The translations under genes and the position numbers were made by a program. From Arthrobacter_D sp015752045 (GTDB taxonomy: Bacteria > Actinomycetota > Actinomycetes > Actinomycetales > Micrococcaceae), in contig NZ_JADOUS010000009.1 of NCBI RefSeq assembly GCF_015752045.1, positions 1 to 64,000 of the forward strand: a stretch of DNA of 64,000 nt. Reading direction: 5' to 3'. Numbering within the stretch: the stretch's first letter is position 1; every line of letters starts with the position of its first letter. The notes under the pieces were generated by a model, which was not told the DNA's origin, ran no database searches, and saw only the letters and a list, made by a program, of their open reading frames with translations. Below are positions 50,015 to 58,624 of this stretch, one piece after another.

Positions 50015-51553
50015 TCATAGCCTGAGCCCCAGGCTCTCCATCGGCCGCAGCACGGCACCGGACAGCTGCGTCCACGTGGCATCGAGACTGCGGCCCAGGT
50101 AATCGGACCACTCCAGACTCGTCTCGAGGCTGTAGTCGTCCGTCTCCAGGGTTCCCTCCTGCATGACGTTCAGGCCGAAGCTCATGCCGTCGATCCCCTC
50201 GGGAACGGCGGGCGTGGTGAACGTCGCGTGGGACCACTCGTCGGAGGCGGGGAAGGCGGGGCTGGAGGCCCAGTACGACCACGTCCCGTCCCAGTCCCGG
50301 GTGTAGATCTCGAACTGCGTCTCTCCGCTCGATCGGTACCAGACGCCGAGGTCGTAGGCCCTGGTCGGGTCGACCGCCGGGGCGCAGGTACCCAGGTCCA
50401 TGGTCGGGACGAGTTTCGCGTCACCGTCCACGTAGTCGCTCAGTGAGACCTGCGCGGCGACCTCGCCCGTGCGAGGCGCCCCCTCCAGGGCGAAGGTCCT
50501 CTGGTTCTCACCGAAGCCTGCCTTCTGCCAGCACGCGGGGAGGGAACCGTCAGGGGCTAACGCCTCGAGCCCGGCGTTGCGGACCAGGTTGCCGGTGCGG
50601 GGCGGGGCGGGGGAGTCCACTGCGGCCTTCACCGGTCCTCCGACCACCTCGTCGACGGTCCTCACCACCGTGCCGGACTCCTCACGGGCTGCGAGCCACA
50701 CCACGAAGGCCTCGAACACGGACGGCGGCACCGCGAGCGCGCTGCCGGTGTCGTCGACGTGATGGAAGGTCAGCTGCAGCCACCCCCCGGTGGTCTCGGC
50801 ATTGGTGACGGTGTCCTGCAGGTCCGCGAGCGTCCAGGTGTTCTCCTGCTGGTTCGGGGCCCTGGTCCGGAACGGGTCGGCCGGCGGCATCGTCTCCGCG
50901 ACCGGACAGCCGGCGCAGGTGCTGACGGCGCCAGGGACATCCGGGCTGAGGAGGTCCCCCAGCGCGCGGGCGCTGTTGTAGCCGCACTCGGCAGCCAGGC
51001 GCTCGGTCTCACCGGTTGCGGCGCCGAACGGGTAGGCGAAGCTGGTGACCCTCAGTCCGAGGTCGATCAGGTTGTTCCTGTCCTTGCAGATCTGGCGCCG
51101 GGCCTCTTCCGGGGCCAGCGTCGTCAACTCCTGGTGGGTGACCGTGTGGCCGCCGATCTCGTGGCCGTCGGCCTGCAGGGCGCGCACCTGGTCGACCGTC
51201 ATGGTGGTCGGGGGAGGATCCCCTGGCTCCGGCTCATCGGCGAGCAGGCCCGACGGGACGTAGAACGTGCCCTTGAGACCGTGATCGTCCATGACCCTCG
51301 CAGCGTCGAACTGATCGTCGTTGCCGTCGTCGAACGTGAGGCTGACGATCGTTCGCGGGGCCGGCTCCTCGGCTCCGACCACTGATCCGGCGCGGAGGGC
51401 GGAGTGCGCCGGGGACGCTCCGACGCCTGACCCGCAGAGCAGGAGTGCAGCCAGGACCAGCACGCCGGCAACCCCGGGCCGGGGCGGCACGGGGTAGCCG
51501 CGGGCCCGGTCCTGCACCGGGCCCGACCATCCCCCCGACGGGGGATCGTTCAT
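50015..51553 (-). CDS. Secreted polysaccharide deacetylase (NodB domain) with C-terminal module
   Basis: The 512-residue exported enzyme has an N-terminal hydrophobic segment (VAGVLVLAALLLCGSG), then a NodB domain with catalytic/metal residues D75-D76 (SLTFDDGNDD) and H136, H140 (GGHTVTHQ), FAYPFGA and a C-terminal LTFHHVD. From about residue 310 (NLVRNAGLEAL) a beta-rich module of 200 residues follows, typical of carbohydrate-binding or galactose-binding folds. It probably removes N-acetyl groups from the cluster's polymer. The ATG at 51553 follows GGGGAAGG; it overlaps no neighbour. Confidence 0.85.
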   Translation of the reverse strand: MNDPPSGGWSGPVQDRARGYPVPPRPGVAGVLVLAALLLCGSGVGASPAHSALRAGSVVGAEEPAPRTIVSLTFDDGNDDQFDAARVMDDHGLKGTFYVPSGLLADEPEPGDPPPTTMTVDQVRALQADGHEIGGHTVTHQELTTLAPEEARRQICKDRNNLIDLGLRVTSFAYPFGAATGETERLAAECGYNSARALGDLLSPDVPGAVSTCAGCPVAETMPPADPFRTRAPNQQENTWTLADLQDTVTNAETTGGWLQLTFHHVDDTGSALAVPPSVFEAFVVWLAAREESGTVVRTVDEVVGGPVKAAVDSPAPPRTGNLVRNAGLEALAPDGSLPACWQKAGFGENQRTFALEGAPRTGEVAAQVSLSDYVDGDAKLVPTMDLGTCAPAVDPTRAYDLGVWYRSSGETQFEIYTRDWDGTWSYWASSPAFPASDEWSHATFTTPAVPEGIDGMSFGLNVMQEGTLETDDYSLETSLEWSDYLGRSLDATWTQLSGAVLRPMESLGLRL

Positions 51554-51573
51554 CCTTCCCCGTCGGATTCCCC

Positions 51574-52569
51574 TCACCGGGTGGCTCCGGCGGGTACCCC
51601 GCCGGGGGCCGCGGACAACATCGCCTTGGCCACCTTGAGGATGATCGTGTCCACGGTTGTCGTCGGCTTGAACCTCACGAGGCGACCGGCGAGGGAGTTG
51701 TCGGGGACCCGGCGGCGCATGTCCTCGTAACCCTGGCCGTAGGCCTGCTCGTAGGGGACGAAGTTGATCACGCTGCTGCTTCCGAGCAGCTTGATGGTCT
51801 TCTCGGCCAGCTCGAGGATCGAGATCTCCTGCAGTCCGCCGAGATTGACGGCGAGCCCGCGGGTCGCCGGCTCCTCGGCGATACGGACCATCGCCGGGAC
51901 GACGTCTCCCACGTAGGAGAAGCAGCGCGTCTGCAGTCCGTCGCCGTACACGGTCAGGGGTTCACCCCTCAGTGCCTGCCCCACGAGGTTCGGCACCACC
52001 ATCCCGTAGCGGCCGGTCTGGCGCGGTCCCACGGTGTTGAACAACCTGACGATGGACACGTTGAGGCCGAACTCGCGCCAGTAGGCGTGGGCGAAGGCCT
52101 CGTCGATGCCCTTCGCCGCTGCGTAGGTCCACCGTGACTTCAGCGGAGAGCCGAGGATGCGATCGGAGTCCTCGGACAGGCGGTCCGCGGTGTTCTTGCC
52201 GTAGATCTCACTCGTCGATGCCAGGAGCAGGTCGACCCCGGCCTCCAGGCAGGCGTCCAGGACCACCTCGGTCCCATGGATGTTGGTGCGGAGGCTCTCG
52301 AGCGGGTGGTCCACGATCAGGTGCACGCCCACCGCTGCAGCCAGGTGGAAGACGCGGTCGGACGCGCCGATGACCTCCCGGACCACGTCCCGATCGAGGA
52401 TGCTGCCTTCGCGGAACGTGAAGGCGGGGTGGTCCCAACTGCCCTTGAGGTTCTCGTTCGCTCCGGTGGACAGGTTGTCCAGGACCGTCACGCTGTCGCC
52501 GGCGTTCAGCAGGTACTCGGTGAGGTGGCTACCGATGAACCCGGCGCCGCCCGTGATTACAGTTCTCAT
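51574..52569 (-). CDS. NAD-dependent epimerase/dehydratase (extended SDR, UDP-sugar)
   Basis: The 331-residue extended SDR has the NAD site TGGAGFIGSHL at residues 6-16, FHLAAAVGV, STSEIYG and the catalytic YAAAK near residue 150, then RLFNTVGPRQTGRYGMV. The profile fits nucleotide-sugar 4-epimerases or UDP-glucuronate decarboxylases; the exact sugar is not readable. GGGAG lies upstream of the ATG. It follows the dehydrogenase by 25 bp and should act on the same nucleotide-sugar pool. Confidence 0.85.
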   Translation of the reverse strand: MRTVITGGAGFIGSHLTEYLLNAGDSVTVLDNLSTGANENLKGSWDHPAFTFREGSILDRDVVREVIGASDRVFHLAAAVGVHLIVDHPLESLRTNIHGTEVVLDACLEAGVDLLLASTSEIYGKNTADRLSEDSDRILGSPLKSRWTYAAAKGIDEAFAHAYWREFGLNVSIVRLFNTVGPRQTGRYGMVVPNLVGQALRGEPLTVYGDGLQTRCFSYVGDVVPAMVRIAEEPATRGLAVNLGGLQEISILELAEKTIKLLGSSSVINFVPYEQAYGQGYEDMRRRVPDNSLAGRLVRFKPTTTVDTIILKVAKAMLSAAPGGVPAGATR

Positions 52570-52594
52570 GTCGTGATGCTCCCAGCCAGTTGGA

Positions 52595-53965
52595 TTAGAG
52601 GTTGATGATGTTGGATGCGTGAGGCAGGCGGAAGGTCGAGTCGAGCACGTTGACCTCGGGGGTGATCCAGCTGACGTCCGCGGAGCTGTGCGCGGTGTGC
52701 ATGAGCACCAGGTCGGCGTCGAACGCTGCCGGGTCCGCGTGGTGCTCCAGGACGCTCCCGTCTCCGAGACGGAGGCTCGGGATCAGATGGTCGTGGTATG
52801 CGACGACGGCGCCCTCCTCGATGAGGCTCTCGAGGATCTCGAGCGCCGGGGATTCGCGCAGGTCCTCCACGTCGGGCTTATAGGCGACGCCCACCACCAG
52901 GACCCGCGCAGCGTGGAGGCTCTTGTCGCGATCCGAGAGGATCTTGCGGATGCGGTCCACCACCCTGCCCGGCCGGGCCGCGATGGCGTTCATCGCCTGC
53001 TCGATCACCGGCGTGGACAGCCGGAGCCGCCGCATCTGCCAGAGCAGGTAGTGGGGATCACAGGGGATGCAGTGGCCGCCGACCCCGGGGCCCGGCGTGA
53101 AGGCCATGAAACCGTAGGGCTTCGTGGCCGCCGCATTGATCACCTCCATGACGTCGAGCTTCAATGAATTCGCCATGTCGGCGAATTCATTCGCAAGTCC
53201 GATATTCACGGCGCGAAAGGTGTTCTCGACGAGTTTCGTCATTTCCGCGGCGTCCGCCGAACTCACCACGTGGACCAGGCGGGTATAGGTGCCGATGAGC
53301 GCCTCCGCGGCCTCCGTGCAGCTGTTCGTGATCCCGCCGACGACGCGGGGGACGTCCTCGTGCGCGAAACTGTCGGTTCCCGGATTGATGCGTTCCGGGC
53401 TGAATGCCACGTGGATATTGCTCCCCGGGATCAGGCCGCGCTTGGCCAGCGGGGTTGCCAGGAGGTTGCGGGTGCTGCCGACATAGGTGGTCGAGGTCAG
53501 GAGCAGCAGCTGGCCGCTGACGGCGTTCTCGACAACGGTCTGGCAGGCCTGGCTCAGGATGCGCAGGTCGGGGACGAGATAGGCATCCACGGGAGTGGGG
53601 ACGCAGATGATGACCGCTGCCGCGCGGGACAGCCGCGACGGGTCCGAGGTCAGTTCGAAGGACGGTTCGGCGAGCGCCTGCGTCAGGCGCTCGCGGTCCG
53701 AGTCCACCAGGTCCGCCCGACCGCTGCGGATCACGTCGAGGCGGGCGGGACTGGCATCGACGCCGAGGACGCGTGCGCCGGCCGCACTGAAGGCCAGCGA
53801 TGTGGGGAGCCCCACGTAGCCCATACCGACGATGGCGACGTCGAAGTCGAATTCGTGCTCGGATTGATTCTGCGCCGCCTCGGTCGTCGAGGTGGGGGCC
53901 TCGAGGAGTTTCGTCCCCTTTCGCCTGCTCCACAACTTCGGACCAGCAACCAGATTTCCAGTCAT
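52595..53965 (-). CDS. Nucleotide-sugar dehydrogenase (UDP-glucose/UDP-HexNAc 6-dehydrogenase family)
   Basis: The 456-residue enzyme oxidises C6 of a UDP-sugar to a uronic acid with NAD. It has the NAD-binding VAIVGMGYVGLP near residue 44, PTPVD, STTYVGST, FSPERINPG and the catalytic Cys299 in VGGHCIPCDPHYL. The HCIPCDPHY and ERINPG forms match the UDP-N-acetyl-hexosamine branch (WecC/WbpA/TviB) more than UDP-glucose dehydrogenase. A 42-residue basic/Ser-rich N-terminal extension is unusual. ATG follows AAAGGATG. First gene of the polysaccharide cluster. Confidence 0.88.
   Translation of the reverse strand: MTGNLVAGPKLWSRRKGTKLLEAPTSTTEAAQNQSEHEFDFDVAIVGMGYVGLPTSLAFSAAGARVLGVDASPARLDVIRSGRADLVDSDRERLTQALAEPSFELTSDPSRLSRAAAVIICVPTPVDAYLVPDLRILSQACQTVVENAVSGQLLLLTSTTYVGSTRNLLATPLAKRGLIPGSNIHVAFSPERINPGTDSFAHEDVPRVVGGITNSCTEAAEALIGTYTRLVHVVSSADAAEMTKLVENTFRAVNIGLANEFADMANSLKLDVMEVINAAATKPYGFMAFTPGPGVGGHCIPCDPHYLLWQMRRLRLSTPVIEQAMNAIAARPGRVVDRIRKILSDRDKSLHAARVLVVGVAYKPDVEDLRESPALEILESLIEEGAVVAYHDHLIPSLRLGDGSVLEHHADPAAFDADLVLMHTAHSSADVSWITPEVNVLDSTFRLPHASNIINL
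53164..53192. repeat. Perfect inverted repeat within the dehydrogenase gene
   Basis: AATGAATTCGCC (53164-53175) is repeated inverted at 53181-53192 around ATGTC. It encodes part of ANEFADMANSLK and lies in a locally AT-richer patch. It could form a 12-bp hairpin in the mRNA. It may be chance under codon constraint. Confidence 0.5.
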
Positions 53966-54424
53966 AATTTCATCCTTTATCTAGCGTGGATCCCGGCGCC
54001 GATTCGGAAGACGACTTTCGGATACGGGTGCGCGGTTTCCTAGCCTGGAGCCACAGGGAATTCGCGGCTGCAGTGGTTTCATCGCCGCAGTCGTCACTCT
54101 ATGAAGGGGCTTCACCCTGCGCACGAGTGCATTCCACGCGACTCCGGCGTGAAACACTCGCACGTACCACTTGGGATCGGGACGCAGCTACGCATCTGGC
54201 ACTTGCGATTACTGACGCGACAGGCACCGCGATACTGGGCACGGCGGTGCCGGGTCGGGTCGTCAGGGTGGGTGCATGGTCGGCGACCGGCCCGGGCTCG
54301 CGTATCCGTGCGTCCCGGCGCCTGGCCGGACTACCTGCTCCGGGTCATGGGGAGACGCTCGGGTGGTCGTCGGATGCGCCCGGCCGGGCGTGGGGCGCGG
54401 GCGGCCGACGGAAGAGGGTGATCC
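53966..54424. promoter_or_regulatory. 459-bp region upstream of the polysaccharide cluster
   Basis: The region separates the SURF1 gene from the first polysaccharide gene; both are on the minus strand. No convincing coding frame exists. The 250 bases nearest the dehydrogenase are clearly less GC-rich than surrounding DNA. Possible -10 hexamers on the minus strand are TAGAGT near 54100 and TAGATA just before the ribosome-binding site. A long leader with regulatory structure is possible; no known riboswitch was recognised. Confidence 0.4.
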
Positions 54425-55252
54425 CTAGCGGATGCCGCGCGCGTCGAGGATGGCGTCCTCTTCCTCCTCCGAGGAGGGGCGGCGACGCCGGCGGGCCGGC
54501 CGGCGGGGGGCGGTGCCGTCCTGTTCGGCGTCGTTCCTGCGCTGCTGACGCGCCGCGTACCCGAGGCCCACGAAGGCGAGGATGCCGAAGGCGAACCACT
54601 GCAGCGAGTAGGAGAGATGCGGCCCTTCGTCGATGGATGGCTTCGGCGCGGCGATCGGGGTCTCGGCTGCGGCGGGCCGCTCCAGCGCCAACAGGCCGTA
54701 GGCGGCATCCTGCAGGGGGTAGTCCAGGCTCCCGGCGAGCGACGGGAGGTGGACGGACGCGACCTGGCCCTCGGGGGCGCCACGGTTCACCTCGGGTTCG
54801 CCCGGCCTGATCCGCGCGGTGACCTCGACCCTCCCTGCAGGCGGGGCCGGGATCTCGTCCGGCCGTCCCGCTTCTGCGTTGCCGATGGGCAACCAGCCGC
54901 GATCGATGATGACGGCGGTCCCGTCCTCGAGCCGGAGCGGGGTCAGGACCTCGTACCCCGGCTGGCCGTTGAGCGGCCGGTTCCGCGCCACGACCTGGTG
55001 TTCGACGTCGTACGTCCCGGTGAAGGTCACCGGCGTCCACTCGCGGGCGGGATCGAAGGAATCGAGGCTGTTCGCCCCCGGGACGTACCGCTCCGGCGCC
55101 GCGTCGTAGTTCGCCTCGATGCGCTGGATGTCCTCGACGACGGCCTCGCGCCGGTCGAGCTGCCACCGTCCGAGTCCCACACACCCGGCGGCCAGCACCA
55201 TGACCATGGCGAGCCAGCCGAGCCAGCGGGCTGAGAAGAAGTAGCGGAACAC
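54425..55252 (-). CDS. SURF1-family cytochrome oxidase assembly protein
   Basis: SURF1 helps insert heme A into cytochrome aa3 oxidase. The 275-residue product has an N-terminal membrane helix (about residues 9-28), the family start GLGRWQLDRRE, then an extracytoplasmic domain with VARNRPLNGQPGYEVLTPL and IIDRGWLPIGN, and a second helix near 218-236 (QWFAFGILAFVGLGYAA). A basic/acidic tail follows. GTG start directly after the upstream gene. It supports the ctaA/ctaB functions encoded 23 kb away. Confidence 0.9.
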   Translation of the reverse strand: MFRYFFSARWLGWLAMVMVLAAGCVGLGRWQLDRREAVVEDIQRIEANYDAAPERYVPGANSLDSFDPAREWTPVTFTGTYDVEHQVVARNRPLNGQPGYEVLTPLRLEDGTAVIIDRGWLPIGNAEAGRPDEIPAPPAGRVEVTARIRPGEPEVNRGAPEGQVASVHLPSLAGSLDYPLQDAAYGLLALERPAAAETPIAAPKPSIDEGPHLSYSLQWFAFGILAFVGLGYAARQQRRNDAEQDGTAPRRPARRRRRPSSEEEEDAILDARGIR

Positions 55253-55552
55253 CTAGCGGGTCTCCATCGGTCGGTCGGCGGTCAGGGGCAGGGTCTCCTT
55301 CCAGAGCCCGCGATCCCGCAGGTACTCCTCGAACCACGCCACGTGATCCGGGCAGGAGGCCCAGGCCTTGCGGCGCTCAGGGGTGTGGATGCGCGGGTTG
55401 TTCCACAGCAGCTGCCACCGGGCGTCGTTCTTGCACCCCTTGCGTGAGCAGACGGGGGACCCTCCCGGGTCCGGCCGCGGTACCCCGAACAGACCGAGGC
55501 CCGCGGCCGCAGGAGCGGCCGCGGGCTGGGACGTGGAGTGGGTGTCAGGCAC
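55253..55552 (-). CDS. Small cysteine-rich (possible zinc-binding) protein
   Basis: The 99-residue product from the GTG at 55552 has a Pro/Ala-rich start and a conserved-looking core: VCSRKGCKNDARWQLLWNNPRIH, TPERRKAWASCPDHVAWFEEYL. The spacing CxxxxC...CxxH suggests a single zinc site. Similar small proteins are found next to SURF1 in Arthrobacter-like genomes; no function is known to me. It overlaps the DUF3099 gene by eight bases and ends one base before surf1, so the three are one operon. A start at 55579 is an alternative. Confidence 0.65.
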   Translation of the reverse strand: MPDTHSTSQPAAAPAAAGLGLFGVPRPDPGGSPVCSRKGCKNDARWQLLWNNPRIHTPERRKAWASCPDHVAWFEEYLRDRGLWKETLPLTADRPMETR

Positions 55553-55970
55553 GGGTGTCGGGCCTGACGCCGCCTGCATCGTGGGAACCGTGATGGACCG
55601 GGCCCGCAGGTTCGTCGATGATCTCGCCACTGAGGACGTCGTCGCCGTCGTCGGGACCGGCGTCGACCACCTTCGCCTCGATCTCACGCACCGGGGCACG
55701 ATCGATCAGGGCCTCGCTGTGACGGATGTTGCTGGTGTCGCTGCCGCCGTTCGCGACGATCACGGCGAAGTACGGAAGGAACACCGCCCCGGCGATCATC
55801 ACCCATTGCAGCCATACGTACGGGACCACGAAGACCAGGACGAAACAGACGAGACGGATGCTCATCGACACGGTGTAGCGGATCATGCGTATGCGCATCT
55901 CGTCGCTGTGGGATTCCTTCGCGTCGGAGATGCTGTGGACGTCTGTGTTGTGCTTCGTTTGCTTACTCAT
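55545..55970 (-). CDS. DUF3099-like small membrane protein
   Basis: The 141-residue protein has two adjacent membrane helices (about residues 31-50 and 54-72: RLVCFVLVFVVPYVWLQWV and MIAGAVFLPYFAVIVAN) between a polar N-terminus and an acidic, Gly-rich tail. This is the DUF3099 layout of actinobacteria, whose function is unknown. The ATG follows GGAG. First gene of the operon with the cysteine-rich protein and SURF1, so it may concern respiratory-chain assembly; that is inference only. Confidence 0.75.
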   Translation of the reverse strand: MSKQTKHNTDVHSISDAKESHSDEMRIRMIRYTVSMSIRLVCFVLVFVVPYVWLQWVMIAGAVFLPYFAVIVANGGSDTSNIRHSEALIDRAPVREIEAKVVDAGPDDGDDVLSGEIIDEPAGPVHHGSHDAGGVRPDTRA

Positions 55971-56176
55971 CACACTCCAAAAAGACTCCCTCTATTGTCT
56001 CATTCCGGGCCCCGTTCCCGAAGTCGAGGGATGCGCCGCTAGGATCGTCGGGACAGTCTGACCGATGGCCACGGGGGAGGTCCGAGCGGGCTGGAATGCC
56101 CGTCCGGAGCGACCGCGCGGTGGTCGGCATGAACAACGTGGACCCCTTTCGGCCCAAAGACAGAGGAGTTACCCCC

Positions 56177-56914
56177 TTGGCACCTGGTGCAGACAGCAGT
56201 ACGACGGCGTCCGGCCGCAGTGTCCTCATCACCGGAGGCAACCGCGGGATCGGCCTTGCCATCGCCAAGGTATTCGTAGCCAACGGCGACAAGGTTGCCA
56301 TCACCTACCGAAATGGTGAGATTCCCGAGGGGATGCTCGGTGTGCGGGCCGATGTCACCAGGGAGGAGCAGATCGACGCGGCGTTCACGCAGGTCGAGGC
56401 CGAGCACGGGCCGGTGGAGGTGCTCGTCGCGAATGCGGGCATCACACGCGACACCCTGCTCATGCGCATGAGCGAGAGCGACTTCACGGACGTCATCGAC
56501 ACGAACCTCACGGGAGCATTCCGGGTCGTCAAGCGGGCCTCGCGCGGCATGATCCGCCTCCGGCGCGGCCGCGTCATCCTCATCTCGAGCGTCACGGGCC
56601 TGTACGGGGCGCCGGGCCAGATCAACTACTCCGCCTCGAAGGCCGGACTCATCGGCATCGCCCGGTCCCTGACGCGCGAGCTCGGCTCGCGGGGCATCAC
56701 GGCCAATGTCGTCGCCCCCGGGTTCATCGACACCGACATGACGGCCGAGCTGCCCGAGGACACGCGGAAGGGCTACCTCGCCACCATCCCCGCCGGCCGC
56801 TTCGCCTCGCCCGAGGAGGTGGCGGGCGTCGTGTCCTTCCTCGCCGGCGACGCCGCGGGCTACATCTCCGGTGCCGTCATCCCCGTCGACGGCGGACTCG
56901 GTATGGGCCACTAG
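56177..56914 (+). CDS. fabG: 3-oxoacyl-ACP reductase (FabG/MabA)
   Basis: FabG reduces beta-ketoacyl-ACP in fatty acid synthesis with NADPH. The 245-residue product has TGGNRGIG at residues 19-26, NAGITRDTLLMRM, catalytic Ser in ISSVTGLYG, and YSASKAG (Tyr and Lys). The TTG at 56177 is taken as the start because AGAGGAG lies eight bases upstream and family homology begins soon after; upstream in-frame ATGs would add a basic segment. The next gene is a FabI-like SDR, a layout similar to mabA-inhA of mycobacteria. Confidence 0.92.
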   Translation: MAPGADSSTTASGRSVLITGGNRGIGLAIAKVFVANGDKVAITYRNGEIPEGMLGVRADVTREEQIDAAFTQVEAEHGPVEVLVANAGITRDTLLMRMSESDFTDVIDTNLTGAFRVVKRASRGMIRLRRGRVILISSVTGLYGAPGQINYSASKAGLIGIARSLTRELGSRGITANVVAPGFIDTDMTAELPEDTRKGYLATIPAGRFASPEEVAGVVSFLAGDAAGYISGAVIPVDGGLGMGH

Positions 56915-56964
56915 GCACGTCCGGACCCCCACCACCACTTCCACAGCCCACCAGAAGGAGCACC

Positions 56965-57714
56965 ATGGCCACCCTCGAGGGAACCACAGCAATCGTCACC
57001 GGATCATCCCGCGGCATCGGCGCCGACGTCGCCCAGCAGCTCGCCGCCCAGGGCGCCGCCGTCGTCGTGAACTACCGTCAGAAGGCGCCGCGCGCCAACA
57101 AGGTGGTCGCAGGGATCGAGGCGGCCGGCGGCAGGGCCGTCGCGGTCGGCGCGGACCTGACGACGCCGGAGGGTCCTGCGGCGCTGGTCGAGGCCGCGGT
57201 CTCGACCTTCGGCGGGCTGGACCTGCTGGTCCTCAACGCATCCGGCGGCATGGAGACCGGGATGGGGGAGGACTACGCGCTGAAGCTCAATCGCGACGCG
57301 CAGGTCGCCATGCTCGAGGCCGCCACGGAGATCATGCCCGCGGGCTCCCGGGTGGTCTTCATCACCAGCCACCAGGCGCACTTCATCGAGAAGGTCGAGA
57401 CGATGGACGCCTATGAGCCCGTTGCACGCAGCAAGCGGGCCGGTGAGGACGCCCTGCGCGCCCGGATCCCCCAGCTGGAGGAGAAGGGGATCTCCCTCGT
57501 CGTCGTGTCCGGCGACATGATCGAGGGGACGGTCACGGCGACGCTGCTGGATCGTGCGACCCCCGGAGCCATCGAGGCGCGGCGCCAGGAGGCGGGCCGG
57601 CTGTACTCGGTCGCGGAGTTCGCGACCGAGATCGTCCGGATGGTCACGGCGGACGTCCCCACGGGCCACACCGAGTACGTGGGCGGCGCCCAGGACTTCC
57701 TCGCCAAGAGCTGA
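56965..57714 (+). CDS. SDR-family oxidoreductase with FabI-like Tyr-x6-Lys active site
   Basis: The 249-residue SDR has the classical cofactor motif TGSSRGIG (residues 12-19) and NASGG. Instead of the usual YxxxK it has Tyr150 and Lys157 in YEPVARSK, the Tyr-x6-Lys spacing of enoyl-ACP reductases (FabI/InhA), and Ser135 in FITSHQ. Position beside fabG matches the mabA-inhA pair. It could therefore be an enoyl-ACP reductase, but the classical glycine motif differs from FabI, so the activity is open. The ATG follows AAGGAG, 50 bp after fabG. Confidence 0.8.
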   Translation: MATLEGTTAIVTGSSRGIGADVAQQLAAQGAAVVVNYRQKAPRANKVVAGIEAAGGRAVAVGADLTTPEGPAALVEAAVSTFGGLDLLVLNASGGMETGMGEDYALKLNRDAQVAMLEAATEIMPAGSRVVFITSHQAHFIEKVETMDAYEPVARSKRAGEDALRARIPQLEEKGISLVVVSGDMIEGTVTATLLDRATPGAIEARRQEAGRLYSVAEFATEIVRMVTADVPTGHTEYVGGAQDFLAKS

Positions 57715-57739
57715 CCCGCCGCTCAGGACGCAGCCCGGG

Positions 57740-58624
57740 TCACAGCCCGGCGAAGTGGCGGACGACGTCCAGGTCCGGGAGGTCCAGGGCGACGTCCGCC
57801 GCGGCGCGGACGGCAGGCTTCGCGTTGAATGCCACCCCGAGTCCCGCCGCCCCCAGCATGTCCAGGTCGTTCGCCCCGTCGCCGACGGCGATCACCGCCG
57901 CGGACTCCACGCCCGCGCGCTCGGCCTCGGCGCGGAGGGTGCGCGCCTTCTCGCGCCGGTCGACGACGGCGCCCGCCACCCTCCCGGTCAGCACGCCGTC
58001 GAGGATCTCGAGGTCGTTCGCCTTCGCGAAGGACAGGCGGAGGCGTTCGGCGAGGGGGGCCAGCACCTGCGAGAAGCCGCCGGACACGACGCCGACACGA
58101 TGACCCGCACCGAGGAACGCGGCGACGAGGTCCTCGGCGCCGTCACTCAGTTCGATGCGCGCCACGACCTCGTCGATCACGGCGGCGGGAAGCCCTTCCA
58201 GCGCCCGGACACGGTGGTGGAGCGACTGGGCGAAGTCGAGTTCGCCCCGCATGGCCGCCTCCGTGACCGCGGCCACCTCCGCCTCGCGGCCCGCGTGCGC
58301 GGCGAGCAGTTCGATGACCTCCTGCCGGATCAGCGTCGAGTCGACATCCATGATCAGCAGCTTCGGCCCGGGCGCGTAGGTCGGCGCCGGCACCAGTGCG
58401 GCGCCGATACCGGAGGCCGCCGTCCACCGGGACAGCCCGGCGCGCACCTCCGACGCCGGGGCGGTGAGTCCCACGCCGAGGGTCAGCACGGAGTAGGTCG
58501 GTGTCCCCGCGGACGAGGTGTCCGTGACCTCGGCGCCGAGTCCCCGCAGGGCGGAGAGCAGGTCCTCCCGGTGTCCGTCGTCGAGCCGCCTCGCATAGGC
58601 GACCACCCGTGCCGTGTCCCGCAT
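57740..58624 (-). CDS. serB: Phosphoserine phosphatase
   Basis: SerB hydrolyses O-phosphoserine in the last step of serine synthesis. The 294-residue protein has an N-terminal domain of about 90 residues, as in two-domain actinobacterial SerB, and a HAD domain with KLLIMDVDSTLIRQEV (nucleophile Asp), VGVVSGGFSQVL, AKANDLEI and GDGANDLDML. The ATG at 58624 follows GGAGCGGGAG. Convergent with the SDR gene; 26 bp separate the stops. Confidence 0.92.
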   Translation of the reverse strand: MRDTARVVAYARRLDDGHREDLLSALRGLGAEVTDTSSAGTPTYSVLTLGVGLTAPASEVRAGLSRWTAASGIGAALVPAPTYAPGPKLLIMDVDSTLIRQEVIELLAAHAGREAEVAAVTEAAMRGELDFAQSLHHRVRALEGLPAAVIDEVVARIELSDGAEDLVAAFLGAGHRVGVVSGGFSQVLAPLAERLRLSFAKANDLEILDGVLTGRVAGAVVDRREKARTLRAEAERAGVESAAVIAVGDGANDLDMLGAAGLGVAFNAKPAVRAAADVALDLPDLDVVRHFAGL

